DNA of 64,000 bases from Mya arenaria (GCF_026914265.1 NC_069135.1:31777256-31841255), one strand, 5' to 3'. Positions 47,825-59,206 are shown, numbered from the stretch's first letter. Notes: generated by a model from the letters alone, not told the origin. Made by a program: numbers and translations.

Positions 47825-48094
47825 CACTAGCGGATCCAGGGGGCGCCCTTCCCCCTCCCCCCACCTAAAATTGTGAAGTTTTCCTTTTTTTTCAATAAAA
47901 AAAATATAGTGAAATACGCCCAAAATGCACTATTTCGGACTGGCAATTGTTAAAATTTTCTTGGAGGAGTAAAAAGAAAACCCTGCCAACACTTTAACCC
48001 AAATTAAATTCGGTTCTGAGGGAGGGGCGAAATTCAAAAGATTTTCGTTCCTAAGTTACGTCCCCTGAAATGTGGAATCCTGGATCCGCCCCTG
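47825..48094. mobile_element. Inverted-repeat element with GCGGATCCAGG ends
   Basis: CACTAGCGGATCCAGG at the left and the inverse of CAGGGGCGGATCCAGGA at the right bound 270 bp. The right-hand form is a common hAT-type nonautonomous terminus. The flanks show no clear 8-bp duplication. Confidence 0.5.
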
Positions 48095-48228
48095 CAATGT
48101 ATCAATGTCGATACCTTATATATCAATACTAGTAAGTTTGTTATATAGCCTGATTGATGTACCATTATTATTTATGCTACGGTTTTGCTATACAATGCAT
48201 ACTCAGGAACAGTCATCTGGGATGTTAA

Positions 48229-48598
48229 AGTGACACTCTTATGCAATACTGATACACAATGTCATGTATAACAAACATAAATTTTGAGTGATAAACCCTC
48301 AACTACTTACTAAAGAATGCATTTTTGGAAAATATTAATTACTTATAAGAAGATTGTAACCGTGTATTTAATAGCTGTAAACGCAAAAATATTAAATGAT
48401 TGGTGAATGCTAAAAGATTAACTGCGATCTACTATCGTCTCATAAGGTAGCAATACCGTGTTTTCTGCACATTTCTTTCAAATTAAACTCGGTATTCTTC
48501 ATATGCACCATTGTTGTCGACATGTGTTCACTCTTTTTGCTATATTAAAACAATTGTATTTAATGTGTTAACTCTTATTTGGGAGTAATAGTGCATCT
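48229..48598 (+). mobile_element. TTAA-type MITE (family T1), copy
   Basis: TTAA at 48225-48228 and 48599-48602 flank a 370-bp element with left end AGTGACACTCTTAT and right end ATAGTGCATCT. Same orientation as the copies at 39255 and 55918. Confidence 0.82.
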
Positions 48599-48602
48599 TT
48601 AA

Positions 48603-49287
48603 ATATATAAAATCTATTTTCAAGTAACATTAATTCATGGAGACAGGAATGACATCATACGATGACAAGCTGCAAGGGAGAAGATGTCAGATTTGAGAAT
48701 GGTTTGTCAGCAACCTACAGCAGTCCGATATCACACACCTTACAGTATCAACACACGGCAACCGATCGTATTTCACGACCCATCAACAACCGACCACTAA
48801 CTCATCCCTAATTACAGCGTTGGGGCATTCCGCACTCAGATTGCCAATAGAAGTATGAGCCCATTAGAACTAATTGTTCATTTAGTGAAACTTAAAACGA
48901 CTCCCGTATAAAGCTTAGAGTAGCCGCGAATAAATTCACCGGGGCTGGAGTGGTTGGTAATTCTATTGAAGAGGGGGAGAAAAGTCGTAGAAATATTGCA
49001 GAATAAAAAGATCACAAGAAAGAAAAGTCGTAAGATCTTTGGGTCAAGAACTTCAATTGTTTACTATTTCAATGCATTGGAATTGAATTATGTGTCATAA
49101 AATAGTTAGAAATAATTGTGTTTTGGTTTAATTAGTTTTTGGGCCAGAAAGTTATTCTCAAATATGATTTGAGCATGTTAAACTGGACCATTCAAAGCTG
49201 GAAGTCATTGAGGCCTCAAAGCAATTTGTGTTGTTTCTACAACCTTCACAGAAAAAAGTAGGGGCCGAATGTTCAACTTAATTCAAG
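48603..49287. other. No gene seen; unclassified GC-richer segment 48640-48930
   Basis: The stretch from GGAGACAGGAATGACATC to GTAGCCGCG is less AT-rich than its flanks. It has no long frame and no terminal repeats. Confidence 0.3.
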
Positions 49288-49585
49288 TTAACAACGTTGT
49301 TAACGTCCGTGTTGTTAACTTTTAAAGCCTAAGTCCTCTGGAAGTTCCATGGATTTACCTGTGTTCAATGCAGTAATTCTAACAAGATTCCAGACAAATG
49401 TTTCAGCTGTGCTTGTTTTACTTACATAATTATAGTCAAGAACAAGGTCAAATAGTTCACCTTTAAAAGTTAACAACGTGGCCGTTAACAACGTGACCGT
49501 TAACAACGTGGCCGTTAACAACGTGGCCATTAACAACGTGGCCGTTAACAACGTGCACGTTAACAACGTGCACGTTAACAACGTG
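49288..49585. repeat. 15-bp tandem array and inverted flanks built on GTTAACAACGT
   Basis: Eight units of GTTAACAACGTGGCC (variants GACC, GCAC) run from 49470 to 49584. A perfect 18-bp palindrome, GTTAACAACGTTGTTAAC, lies at 49288-49305. Next to it CGTGTTGTTAACTTTTAAAG is inverted relative to the start of the array, so the 135 bp between are bracketed by inverted repeats. That interior encodes on the minus strand LFDLVLDYNYVSKTSTAETF and more, with a stop after 49 codons and a GTAAGT site. Origin unknown. Confidence 0.75.
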
Positions 49586-49671
49586 TCGGGAAATACCTTA
49601 ATGACCTAATGGTTCTTGTTATTATATACCCAACATAAATAAAGATTACTGAATCTTGTATTTCTTGTTAA

Positions 49672-50040
49672 AGATGCACTCTTACTCCCAAATAAGATAT
49701 ACCACATTTAATAATAGTGTTTCAATATCCCTAAAAGGATGAAAAAATGTCGAAAACAATGGTTCTTATGAAGGATACCGAGTTTAATTTGAAAGAAGTA
49801 AGCAAAGAACATGATATTTCTACCCTATGAGACAATAGTCGATCACAGTAAATCTTATAGCTCTCACAAAATATTTAATATTTTTGCGTTTTCTGCTATT
49901 AAATACACGGTAAAAGTCTTGTATAAATCAGTAATTAATATTTTCCATAAATGCATTATTTAGTAAGCAGTTTAAGGGTTATCAGTCAAAATTTATGTTT
50001 GTTATACTTGTATGTATTGCTTTTGAATAAGAGTGCCACT
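49672..50040 (-). mobile_element. TTAA-type MITE (family T1), inverted copy
   Basis: A 369-bp element flanked by TTAA (49668-49671 and 50041-50044). It is in the opposite orientation to the copy at 48229, with the same internal order of motifs reversed. Confidence 0.82.
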
Positions 50041-50169
50041 TTAACTTAACATAGATCTAAACAATTGACCCAGTGTGTGTGTGTGTTTTGTTTGTTTATT
50101 AGCCAGTATGCTTTAGTGTCCTTGACACTATTTGGCTACAGGGCGAGTCCCTGGAGTTTTGTTTGCATC

Positions 50170-50509
50170 TATTCGGAGAATCTCGGCCATCTTTATCGAA
50201 AACAACCTCGGATGTATATGGACGGTTTACAATGTCAGAAATCGGTATGTTTAAGTCCGCTGCAAGTAGATCGTGTAGTAATTTTAATTTAGCAGTTAAA
50301 CTTAAAAACTTAACTATTGGGAATCTCAATTATGTTTGCAATAATGCACTTCACCGGCAATCAATTTAAACTTAGATCAACAAATACAAGCTTAAACACT
50401 TCATTTAATTAATGATATAATTCAAAATTTTACGGACTACTTCTACTGATGTACCGGACGGAATACATCGAGGTTGTTTTCGATAAAAATGGCCGAGAAG
50501 TTCCGAATG
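50170..50509. mobile_element. Mutator-like MITE (family M2) with perfect 9-bp TSD
   Basis: Long inverted ends, TATTCGGAGAATCTCGGCC at the left and the inverse of CATTCGGAACTTCTCGGCC at the right, extend through ATCGAAAACAACCTCG. A perfect 9-bp duplication GTTTGCATC flanks the 340-bp element (50161-50169 and 50510-50518). Long TIRs plus 9-bp duplication fit Mutator-like MITEs. No transposase frame. Confidence 0.88.
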
Positions 50510-50563
50510 GTTTGCATCATTAGTTGTGTCCACGTTTCCTCGTTTGTGATTAGCCATACTCAC

Positions 50564-50800
50564 AGATCTATTAATAAACAAAACATAAGTATATTTATGA
50601 GTCCATATTGACAATGGTCTTATCGTACGGTCGAATTTTTGTATGCTGCATTCTTCGATGTAATGAGGTAAAGTTTGAAACATAAGTTTCGCTGGAAATA
50701 TCATTCTAGGCTTGTTATGATTTAAAAGTTTTTTTGCTTGGACACAAGTCTCAATTTCGCACGTGAAAACCACTGGCACCGGATTTTCAAACTCAAACAT
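50564..50800 (-). CDS. Candidate first coding exon, unrecognised protein
   Basis: On the minus strand ATG 50800 opens 79 codons ending at a strong donor (TAGATCT then GTGAGT). The frame itself stays open to 50405, but beyond 50518 that is MITE sequence. The product starts MFEFENPVPVVFTC and has KKLLNHNKPRMIFPAKLM. The same leader DNA and a related start (MIEFEIPMPV) occur near 37228, which hints at a mobile or multicopy coding unit. No domain is recognised and no second exon was found. Confidence 0.3.
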
Positions 50801-51154
50801 TTTTTAAAAAAATCAAAAAAAATCTTATAATTCCTCACTAAAAATTATAATACCGAATATGTAATCTGATATGTTGTCACCAGTCTTACACCATATAAAA
50901 TTTACTAACTTCAATCTATTTTCTGTTTTATTTATACTAATGTACCTTTGTTAAGTTACCGAATAACATAACACATTAAATGATAACACGTTAAAAGTAC
51001 ATGTACTTGTTTATATTCCATACTATTGCATGCTTAATTTCATGAATTTAACATCCTTGTTTAGCTGTATGCTTGTTATAACACTTTCTTTCTCAAGTCA
51101 CTATCTCTGCAAAACCTTAACGCAGATGTTTGATATGACTGCTGTAACATATAA

Positions 51155-51752
51155 AGCTGCGCTCTCACAGTTTCATGTTGTGGATTTCTTATTCTTATTT
51201 TACTTTTTTATGCTTATTTTATTGCATATAGCATTTTAAGACACTTTATGTGTGTGTGTTTTACAACATATGAGTTCCACTTGAATTGGTTTAATATGTT
51301 AAAATATGTCATTTTTGTGATTTCCACATATCTGCGATATGTCACATGTTTTATTGTAAAGCGCCCTTGAACGTATTTTTTTATGAAAACGGCGCTCAAC
51401 AAATCTGGTATAATAATAATAATAATAGACCGTTTTGACATCTTTTAACAAAGATTGTCTTTGAATGAGCCATATTTTGCGGAAATGTCTGAAACAAGTG
51501 ATATAAGACTGCTGATAAAATGTCAAATCGCAGTTTTCCATATTTACGCTCGAAAAAGGATGTTTTGTGTCTAAAACGTTCCTAACGCTTAAGAAAAAAA
51601 ATGAAAGTTTCGGCAGATTTCCAATTGTGATTTGTCCTATTGTGTGTTATCCTATATGACTGATTTGAAAGCATGAATGCCAAAATCAGCTGATTCTGAG
51701 ACAAACAATGAAAAAGTTGTTGTCAAATCGGTCAATCTGTGAGAGTGCAGCT
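51155..51752. mobile_element. TTAA-type MITE (family T2) with an internal insertion
   Basis: Left end AGCTGCGCTCTCACAG and right end CTGTGAGAGTGCAGCT. It is about 250 bp longer than its relatives. The extra piece includes AAAGCGCCCTTGAACGTA, GGCGCTCAACAAATCTGG and an (ATA)n tail at about 51357-51427, which looks like the 3' end of a tRNA-type SINE. That fragment therefore probably landed inside the MITE. Confidence 0.65.
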
Positions 51753-51884
51753 TTACAGCTTAATACATGTTCAGATACATGTATATGATTTAATAAATCG
51801 GCAAAGGAAACCTGGTTACCAATTGTTATACACTTTGTTGAACTGTAAACATTACCGCTAAGTTATCCCTTCCGGGATAGAGTG

Positions 51885-51992
51885 GTAGGGTCAGGATTAG
51901 GGTTAGGGTTTGGGTTACGGATTTGATTTCCATAGACTAGCACCATCCACATTAGTGAAAACATTTTTACCCCCCCCCCCCCTTTAACTAAT
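51885..51992. repeat. Short telomere-like and poly-C tracts
   Basis: GGATTAGGGTTAGGGTTTGGG at 51894-51914 holds about three TTAGGG-like units. A run of about 14 C lies near 51970-51984. Both are short and probably simple-sequence drift. Confidence 0.55.
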
Positions 51993-52559
51993 AAATGATA
52001 AGAAATTGAGGCGAAAGATATACACATACGCTCAAAAAGTTCGTTCTATATTATTATTTTTCGTTCAAGCTTAATCGGACTTTTATTTTAGCTTCACTGA
52101 CTACGAGGTATTTCTATATCATTGAAAATCTGCATAAATAAATTGTTAAAGATTGTTAGTTTGTACACACAAAATTAAATGGTTAGGATGCAGTCGCATA
52201 TCGAACGTTTTATTCTGTGTACGTACATACAAACAATCTCTAAGTTGTTTAGTGGTCTACACTATATTGTGTAAACTACCCACTTACTCGACCAGCCACT
52301 GTATATTTCTTTTTCTTCACCTGATTAAAACAAATAACGGCTGACTGCTGATAAACTGAAATAAGCATTTTGGATAACTTGAGAAACATTTCCTTCCCAC
52401 TGGACAAAATATAACGTTAACCACTAAATAAAATTTTATGTCTGACATATTCTTTTGAAAGATGCACATACTGTTGACTCTCACTTGTTTTAGTTTTTAA
52501 ATTGGTTAAGGACCAAAAATTTTCACAAACAATCACACACTAGGGCAACATTAAACAAC

Positions 52560-53375
52560 TTAAACAGATAAGTGGATGAATAATACATATATTTAGATCG
52601 TATAGGTTGGGGAATAAGACATCAAGGACACTTTCTTTTATATACCCCTCCAGCAGATCGAACAAAACTGCTTGAAAGGTTGTATTTGCATTTGGAACTA
52701 TGCGTCTATGTAAATAACAAATACAGAAGTCTCTATTGTACCTTGTGCATATTTCATTCAATAAAACGAATGCTAATTCGCTTAATACCGTTTCATGATT
52801 TTAACGAAATGTTAGCGCCGAAAAATGATGTCTTTGAAGTGCGTGTGGTCGTGTTTGTTCAAAAAAATCATATTTCTTTGACATCGACTTTAAATAAATT
52901 CCTCTAAAATGATATGGCTTAATAAAAGATTGAAATAAAACTATTTAAACAGCCGATGATATGTTATTCTCATAGATGGAAAAAATCGCTTAATAGTTGG
53001 AATGGAGTTAAACGCTTACTTATTTGAAATCGGACATGTTTATAAGTATTGTGTTTGTTTATTACATTAAACATTTCATTTAAATGTATGCATGTTTGAA
53101 ATCCTTATCAAAGAGTGAGTTTATCCCTTAGAATGAAATATTTTAGTATTAAAGGTCGTCTCTTACATTGCATTCAAGCTATCCTCATTAAACCACGGGT
53201 CCTCTGAGCTGGAAAAAGTAATGATAACATGTATTTTATCTGCTTTATTAAGCGGCAAAACTGATTTATATGAAAGCTCGAATACATTTTCTACGATCTT
53301 GAAAAGATGGCCAAAATTTGAAATAGTTTTTGCTAGCAAAAGTGAAATCATTATCAATGATATTCGCCTAAACAT
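52560..53375 (-). CDS. Candidate gene for a secreted or membrane protein, two exons, 3' end unresolved
   Basis: Exon 1 (53375-53169) starts MFRRISLIMISLLLAKTIS, a plausible signal peptide, and ends at AT followed by GTAAGA (phase 2). Exon 2 begins at 52705 after TTATTTACATAG and continues in frame: RIVPNANTTFQAVLFDLLEG then KESVLDVLF. Where exon 2 ends is unclear (possible donors near GGTATA and ATGTATTA; otherwise the frame stops at 52540). The pattern KIHVIITF...IVPNAN...VLFDLLEG...VLDVLF weakly recalls the amino-terminal domain of ionotropic glutamate receptors (V-N-x-T-x-(I/L)-CDL(M/L)-x-G-V-V-F). That comparison is from memory. It could be a fragment or a chance frame. Confidence 0.3.
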
Positions 53376-53525
53376 GATGGGATTTTAATAGTTTTGGTAA
53401 CGGTCTTGATAAATCAAATAGCAACGTTTAAATTGATGAAGTAAATTTTCTTATCGAATACTTCATAATTATTTTTTTACTCATTTATCGTTATTTTCAC
53501 CTTAATTTATTCTTTTGAATAAAAG

Positions 53526-53651
53526 GTCCCAGCATACCAGAAGAGAATTCATTGCAGGTCACGTGCCGCAAAGGAACCAATCACGAAGAAAGAAACCTGA
53601 TTCAGAACAAAGTGAAAATCATTTTCGCCAATGAGCTTTATAATGAAAAAG
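53526..53651 (+). CDS. Candidate isolated exon, phase 1-1
   Basis: Between a weak acceptor (GAATAAAAG) and a donor (GAAAAAG then GTACTA) lie 42 codons with balanced composition: PSIPEENSLQVTCRKGTNHE and KVKIIFANELYNEK. A phase 1-1 exon with one cysteine would fit an extracellular domain. A frame-compatible upstream exon could end near 53117 (TCAAAGA then GTGAGT). No family recognised; it may be a fragment. Confidence 0.22.
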
Positions 53652-53959
53652 GTACTAAACTAGGCTGTTTGTCCCTAATATGCTCGACTGATATCTCTCA
53701 GCCTTATAAACAAACGTATTCGCAGTGTGTACTCTATCTACGAAACGTGGTTTGGAATATTAATTAATGGAAAATCAAATACAAGTTATGAACAAATGAA
53801 ATACAGAAATGTAAATTGTTAATTTCTGAAAGCGAAGCAATCTGTACAATTAGATTGTAATATACCATGTGATAAACGGAATAAGTTTATTTGAAGAAGA
53901 AAAAAACTAGTGAAGTGAATGTTGTTAAATGTTGGGATTTCGTGTAAGGTAGTAACATT

Positions 53960-56900
53960 ATGGAGGGGACTATCAGTCGATTAAAGCGATGGATTACCGT
54001 CACTATAATATGCGGATTAACGATATCTCGACCCGCGGATGCAAACTGGATGTAAGTGAGCCTAATGTAGCAATTTAAGATATCTGGGAGTAAGTAAAAA
54101 TTGAGAAGTTGGATTTTTTAATTTTTTACACGTAGGCACAATCCAAAGAGTTCCCTAGAAGAGGCGCATACATATGTATAGTTTATTCCTATGTAATATT
54201 TTATTTATCTGAGTTGTTTTAGTTATTTCTTTTAACTATGCACTGCTAGGTAGTTCGACGGCGTTCACATTCACTTTACGTTGTTTTTTTAACTTATGTA
54301 TTTGGAACTGTAAGTGCAGAATAGTAACCTTTGAATGTATTCTCCTTTGTGTGTCAGACTGTATTTCATCAAGGTTGCTTCTGTTAGATTTATTACCACG
54401 TAAATGGTGTTAATTTGCCTAATCAATAGGCAATATTGAAATGTTGCGCAGCAATCAATTACGCCGACATAATTATCAAATATGACATAAGTCGTGTTAA
54501 AGCTGCACTCTCACAGATTAAACTTTTTGACATTTTTTTGTCTAAGAACGAGCCAATTTTTGCGAAAATGCATGGACACCAGTTATATAAGACTGCTGAC
54601 AAAAATAGATCGCAGATTTTTATATCAAAGTTCAAAAAATGATGTTTTTTTCGCATTTTTCTTAAACCGTTAGTAACGGTTTAAGCCATAAAACATTAAA
54701 TGTGGAACTGAAATATGAAAATCTGCGGTCTGATCTTTTGTCAGCAATCTTTTATCATTGGTTTGCAGATATTTACGCAAAAGTTTGCCCTTTCCAAAAA
54801 AAAAAAAGTTGTAAAAACTGTATATCTGTGAGAGTACAGCTTTAAAAAGGGAAAACATTACGGAAACACACTGTCTTAACAATCATCTGAATTATTTACA
54901 TTATTTTTGTCGCGATCTGTGTTTTAATAACATTTAAGGCTGATGATTGTCAATAATCAAAATGTCAAGCACGGTTCATCGCAAATATTAAAGCAAATAT
55001 AACGACCCTGTGTCTTGAAGAGATGCTCAGTTAATGTTAACGATGATGTAAAAGAAAACAATCGAAACGTGGGCAGAAAAAAATTATATTTCACACTGAG
55101 CACAAAAGAATGTACCTCGCTAGATCAAAGCTGTTACCCGCAGTTTCTGTAGACAAAATACTTCTCCGACACAAACTACAAATTGATATAAGTGTCTTGC
55201 AAATACACAATAACTATGTATTACAACTATCCCAATTATTAGTATGCTAGTATGTTATTTATCTATAATTAACGATTTTTAATTGATTAATTTGTGTATG
55301 TAATATAGAATTTATGTGGAAAACTATATAGAAACGAATTACGCATTCATTTCAAATCTTTGAATGTAACACAGTATCGTAGGGAACAGACAACTAGGAA
55401 GAAAATATCAAGTATTATACCAAGAGAACTTCATTGTCAATAAAGTCGTAATGGTTTAAGCACAATTTATAGGTATGTTTTTAAAACTAAATCAGCATAT
55501 TCAACATATTAGCAATAACTACTTTTAAATATTCAAATATTAAAGTATGATATAAAAACCCACGCATTGTTTTATATAATTCATCATTTTGTTTGCATAT
55601 TGCTCAGCGTTAAAATATGATTTAGCATTGTTTTACAAATGATTTGAGTAATCCATCTATTTCAAGTCTGAACGAGCAGCTTGGTTACTCCATTCTAGTC
55701 TCGCTAATTGCTTATACATGTTAATAATGTGGACTTGCTTTTATCAGCAGTCAGTCAACTATTTGCATGTATAGTTCAGCTGAAAAGGGCTCGTTGATTT
55801 ATATAATATATACATGATATGATTACGGTAACCAGTGTACAGTTAACCCATGACCTTCTGGTATCATTTTAAAAGAGTGGTGTGTAGCCTAAGAAAAGGT
55901 TAAATGAATACACTTAAAGTGACACTCTTATTCAAAATCAATACATACACATGTATAACAAACATCAATTTTGACTGATAAACCTTAAACTACTTACTAA
56001 ATAATGCATTTATGGAAAATATTGATTCCTCAGATAACAAGATTATAACTGTGTATTTAATAGCTGAGAATGCAAAACTATTAAATGATTGGTGAGTGCT
56101 AAAAGATTTACTGTGATCTAATATCGTCTCATAAGGTAGAAATACTGTGCACGTTTCTTTCAATTCAAACGCGGTATTTTCAAATTAATTTATCCTTTTT
56201 GGTATATTAAAACAATTGTATTTATTGTGGTAAATCTTATTTAAGAGTAAGAGTGCATCTTTAATATAAATATGAGACTGTAATATTAGGAAAGGGATAC
56301 CTTAAAATATTGATGGATATATACAGGCTCAGAGAGTGTGAGAGTGGTCTAGTAATAAATAACTGGTATTCATAACACATCTTGAGTCATTTCCTTCCTT
56401 AAGTCATGTTCTTAAGTATCTCTCTGGTCATTTGGTATAATAAATTAATATTATCTAAAATACTTTATTCTCATCAAGTTTATTTAAAATACTTTTATTT
56501 TGGTAAATAAACGCTTTTACTTTTCGTTAAAATTGAGTATGAAAAACATAGGAATTCGTCCTAAGATAAGAAATGTCTTAATATGTTTTATGATGATACT
56601 GTCCCAGGTGTCCGCCTTTAACCTAAGGGGTCAGTGTTCATGGCCCCTAAAAATGACTCCAGTACTGGTTTCAACCTAAATCTGGCTTCCATAACTTTAA
56701 TGTAGAGATTTATTGTTTGATGTTTACTACAGAACACGTCCCAAAAGGTAACAAATAACGAGTTCGTTGAAGTTCTTTAGCTAATTTCAACCCAAGAAAC
56801 GGATTCAAAGTGATTGTATATGCTGTCAACTTCCATCAAAATCGAGCTAAAGGAAATAAGTATAAATTAGATACCCATAATAGCAGGCTGAGTGTAGAAA

Positions 56901-58117
56901 CCTCTGTATTGTTTGGTTCACTATTGCCCTGCCTAGTGTCCCATCAATTTTATTTTATCTTTGTTCCGTTGAAGTATACCTCTTAGATACTGATTTAATG
57001 CTTTCATTTAAACGTATCAGCCTATCATTTATTGCCTATATTGCTGTTTTTATAGGAAAATCTCACATAGTCGACACAGCAAAATGCCTTTCACAGTTTA
57101 ATTAAACATCACGGCGTTAGTACTTAAGGTTCCAATTTGAAAGTTATTCTTAGACGCATAAAATATATATTGAACTTTTGCTCAGGTACCTTTTTATAAA
57201 GGGTATTACTTATCCATTATACTATTCGTGCCGAAATAAACAAAGCAATTTTATTGGATTGTAACATGAAAAACAGAACAGGAAGATGATTTATTTGGAC
57301 TATTTTTTGCGTTTCTTATCCTCACAACTAATTCTAACTCAAACTTTAGGTATACAGATCCCATACAGCTGAAAACACCTACTAAGATATCTTGTATTGT
57401 TGGGAGTCATGTTACAGTTTTAAATATAATAATAACTGTAAGTAAGACTTATTTTATAATTTAAATCTGTTATACTCTTTTATCTAAAATTGCATTATGA
57501 ATTATTATGATTATATAATAAACATTTTTTTTTCACTTTTAATACAGAACATATTATAGCATTCTAATAAATACCACAGCGAATTATATATATAAAAAAA
57601 CTAACTATACAGACTCCTATAATTAAATACAAATCAATTATACGGAAGTTGATTTTTGTTGGAGCAAACATTTTGCAAGTTTCCAAACCGCATTATTTAC
57701 CTGTCTAAAAATATTTGTACAGCTTTTAACCGACTACATTGTCGTGTTTTTTTTATTTAACCTAATACATTTTGTACATTCAAGAATTAAGCAATGGTAT
57801 TATGATAATATACCTATCATTCAGGACTTCAATGCAATACTACTTTGCTAAAAAACTGTCTTAGCATTCTATTTAGCTTACTTGTAACAAATGCTTGGCA
57901 TGTATATATGAATCGTTGCGGTTATCTTTCACCCCGTCAAAATAGAGTATATATATATATATACCCGTATAACAAATACGTCACCGTAGTGCAATAACAC
58001 AATTACGGCATATAGAAAATAATATCAGATACTGTGTTCTTGCATTAGGATGACAATACATACATTCATACCATTATTGGTCCTGACCCTCGGGCTTATT
58101 TCCAGATGTACCCGTAG
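53960..58117 (+). CDS. Candidate short secreted protein, three exons
   Basis: Three exons join in frame. 53960-54051 starts MEGTISRLKRWITVTIICGL, a basic start followed by a hydrophobic stretch like a signal peptide, with an ADA cleavage-like site, and ends in phase 2 at GTAAGT. 57350-57437 follows AACTTTAG and reads YTDPIQLKTPTKISCIVGSH and on to GTAAGT in phase 0. 58049-58117 follows TTGCATTAG and reads DDNTYIHTIIGPDPRAYFQM to a TAG stop. The predicted protein has 82 residues. The agreeing phases and good GTAAGT donors are the only support. The first intron is about 3.3 kb and contains two MITEs. No homologue is recognised. Confidence 0.3.
54501..54841. mobile_element. TTAA-type MITE (family T2), complete copy
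   Basis: AGCTGCACTCTCACAGATT at the left and the inverse at the right, flanked by TTAA (54497-54500 and 54842-54845). The interior is a second nested inverted repeat around ACCGTTAGTAACGGTTTAAG, so the 341-bp element can fold into one long hairpin. Confidence 0.85.
55918..56260 (+). mobile_element. TTAA-type MITE (family T1), copy
   Basis: TTAA at 55914-55917 and 56261-56264 flank 343 bp with ends AGTGACACTCTTATTC and GAGTGCATCT. It is slightly shorter than its relatives through an internal deletion around the GTCGACATG region. Confidence 0.8.
56570..56880. repeat. Unclassified dispersed repeat
   Basis: CTTCCATAACTTTAATGT (about 56688) also occurs inverted at 23884-23905. CGGATTCAAAGTGATTGTAT...AATCGAGCTA (56793-56850) resembles 37660-37715. 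Borders are not clear. Confidence 0.35.
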
Positions 58118-59202
58118 TCTATATATAATACTTCTGACTTTGGCTTTCAACTTGGCATGGGATCATACATTCATTATGAGACGTTTTGCTCAGGTAAACA
58201 GAAACGTATGTCATATGTGGTAAATAAAAATTATGTAACGTCATATTTGATTGGCGGAAGAAACACATGTTTTAAATGCCACTTAATGCGGTAGGACTAG
58301 TAAGAGGAAAAGGTCCTTTCCACGGGAAAGACCCTTTAAGGGACATTTTGATAAAATTGCACATGATTTGCATTTTCATTAAGCAAAGTTCATAAAAAAT
58401 AAAACAAAATGATGAAACAATTGGACAAAGAAATACGTAGAAAAAAACATTAAAGTATAAAGCATAAAGAAAAATGCAATTGTTAATAAAACTCCATTAA
58501 AGCAGTCTTGCAATATTATACATTAAAATGAACAAAAACAGAAAAAATATTAAATGTACTTTTAGTTTTAAAATTAAATATAAAAGGTTCTTTCCAGATC
58601 CCTTCCATCTAATTCAGTATTGCCCCCTAAAACACCATTCGGTTTCAACCTCAAAATAAAATGTAATTAGCATGCTATTAAATTGCTATTTTCTGCTTCT
58701 TATTCGTCTAGTTTCAAAATATACCATACTTTTTATAATGGACATATAAACATTTGCTTATATTCAAATTATTACTTTGTGTTTTATTTCTATTTTCCTA
58801 TCGCTTACCTACTTGATTGATTAAATTGTTTTAAACAAATTTAACCCATGTTTTTTGCTAGATGTTCCTTAATGGATTTAAGCATAGCGGCAACTAAACC
58901 ATCAAAAACACACGCATTTCTTTTTTAAGGTATTAAATTACAATCTATCTTATTAAGAAAAACTCATTAGGTTGACTGAAAAATAGTCGGTGAATATTCA
59001 CGTGGATCTATTGTAAAAACAAGAGTCCCAACGAGAATACGCCACCGCTTGTCTGTTTATCCCTAGGCCAAAACATAAATAAAATTGGTTTGATTAGGGT
59101 TACATCCTGTTCAAAAACAGATGGGGTATTTAGGCTTTTTATTTATTTATGATTTTTATGAGGCTTTATATAAGAGGTAATTGTCGTCATTGGAGTATGG
59201 TG
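58118..59202. other. No gene seen
   Basis: AT-rich. A small palindrome, GGTCCTTTCCACGGGAAAGACC-like (two halves), lies near 58310-58331, and a repeat-like phrase, AACAAGAGTCCCAACGAGAA, lies at about 59018. Confidence 0.35.
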
Positions 59203-59206
59203 TTAA

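Noticed and set aside
50405-50563. C-terminal extension of the 131-codon antisense frame
   Set aside because: Most of it (below 50519) is M2 MITE sequence, and a strong GTGAGT donor at 50563 precedes it.
51299-51541. Overlapping antisense frames of 75-80 codons
   Set aside because: They lie in MITE and SINE-tail sequence and contain a poly-Ile/Tyr run from an ATA microsatellite.
51894-51914. Interstitial telomeric repeat marking a chromosome fusion
   Set aside because: Only about three imperfect TTAGGG units; too short to mean more than chance.
58050-58200. Alternative frame at 58050 encoding MTIHTFIPLLVLTLGLISRC as a separate signal-peptide exon
   Set aside because: The frame GAT GAC AAT in the same exon fits the phase of the preceding exon and ends in a stop; the other reading has no downstream partner.
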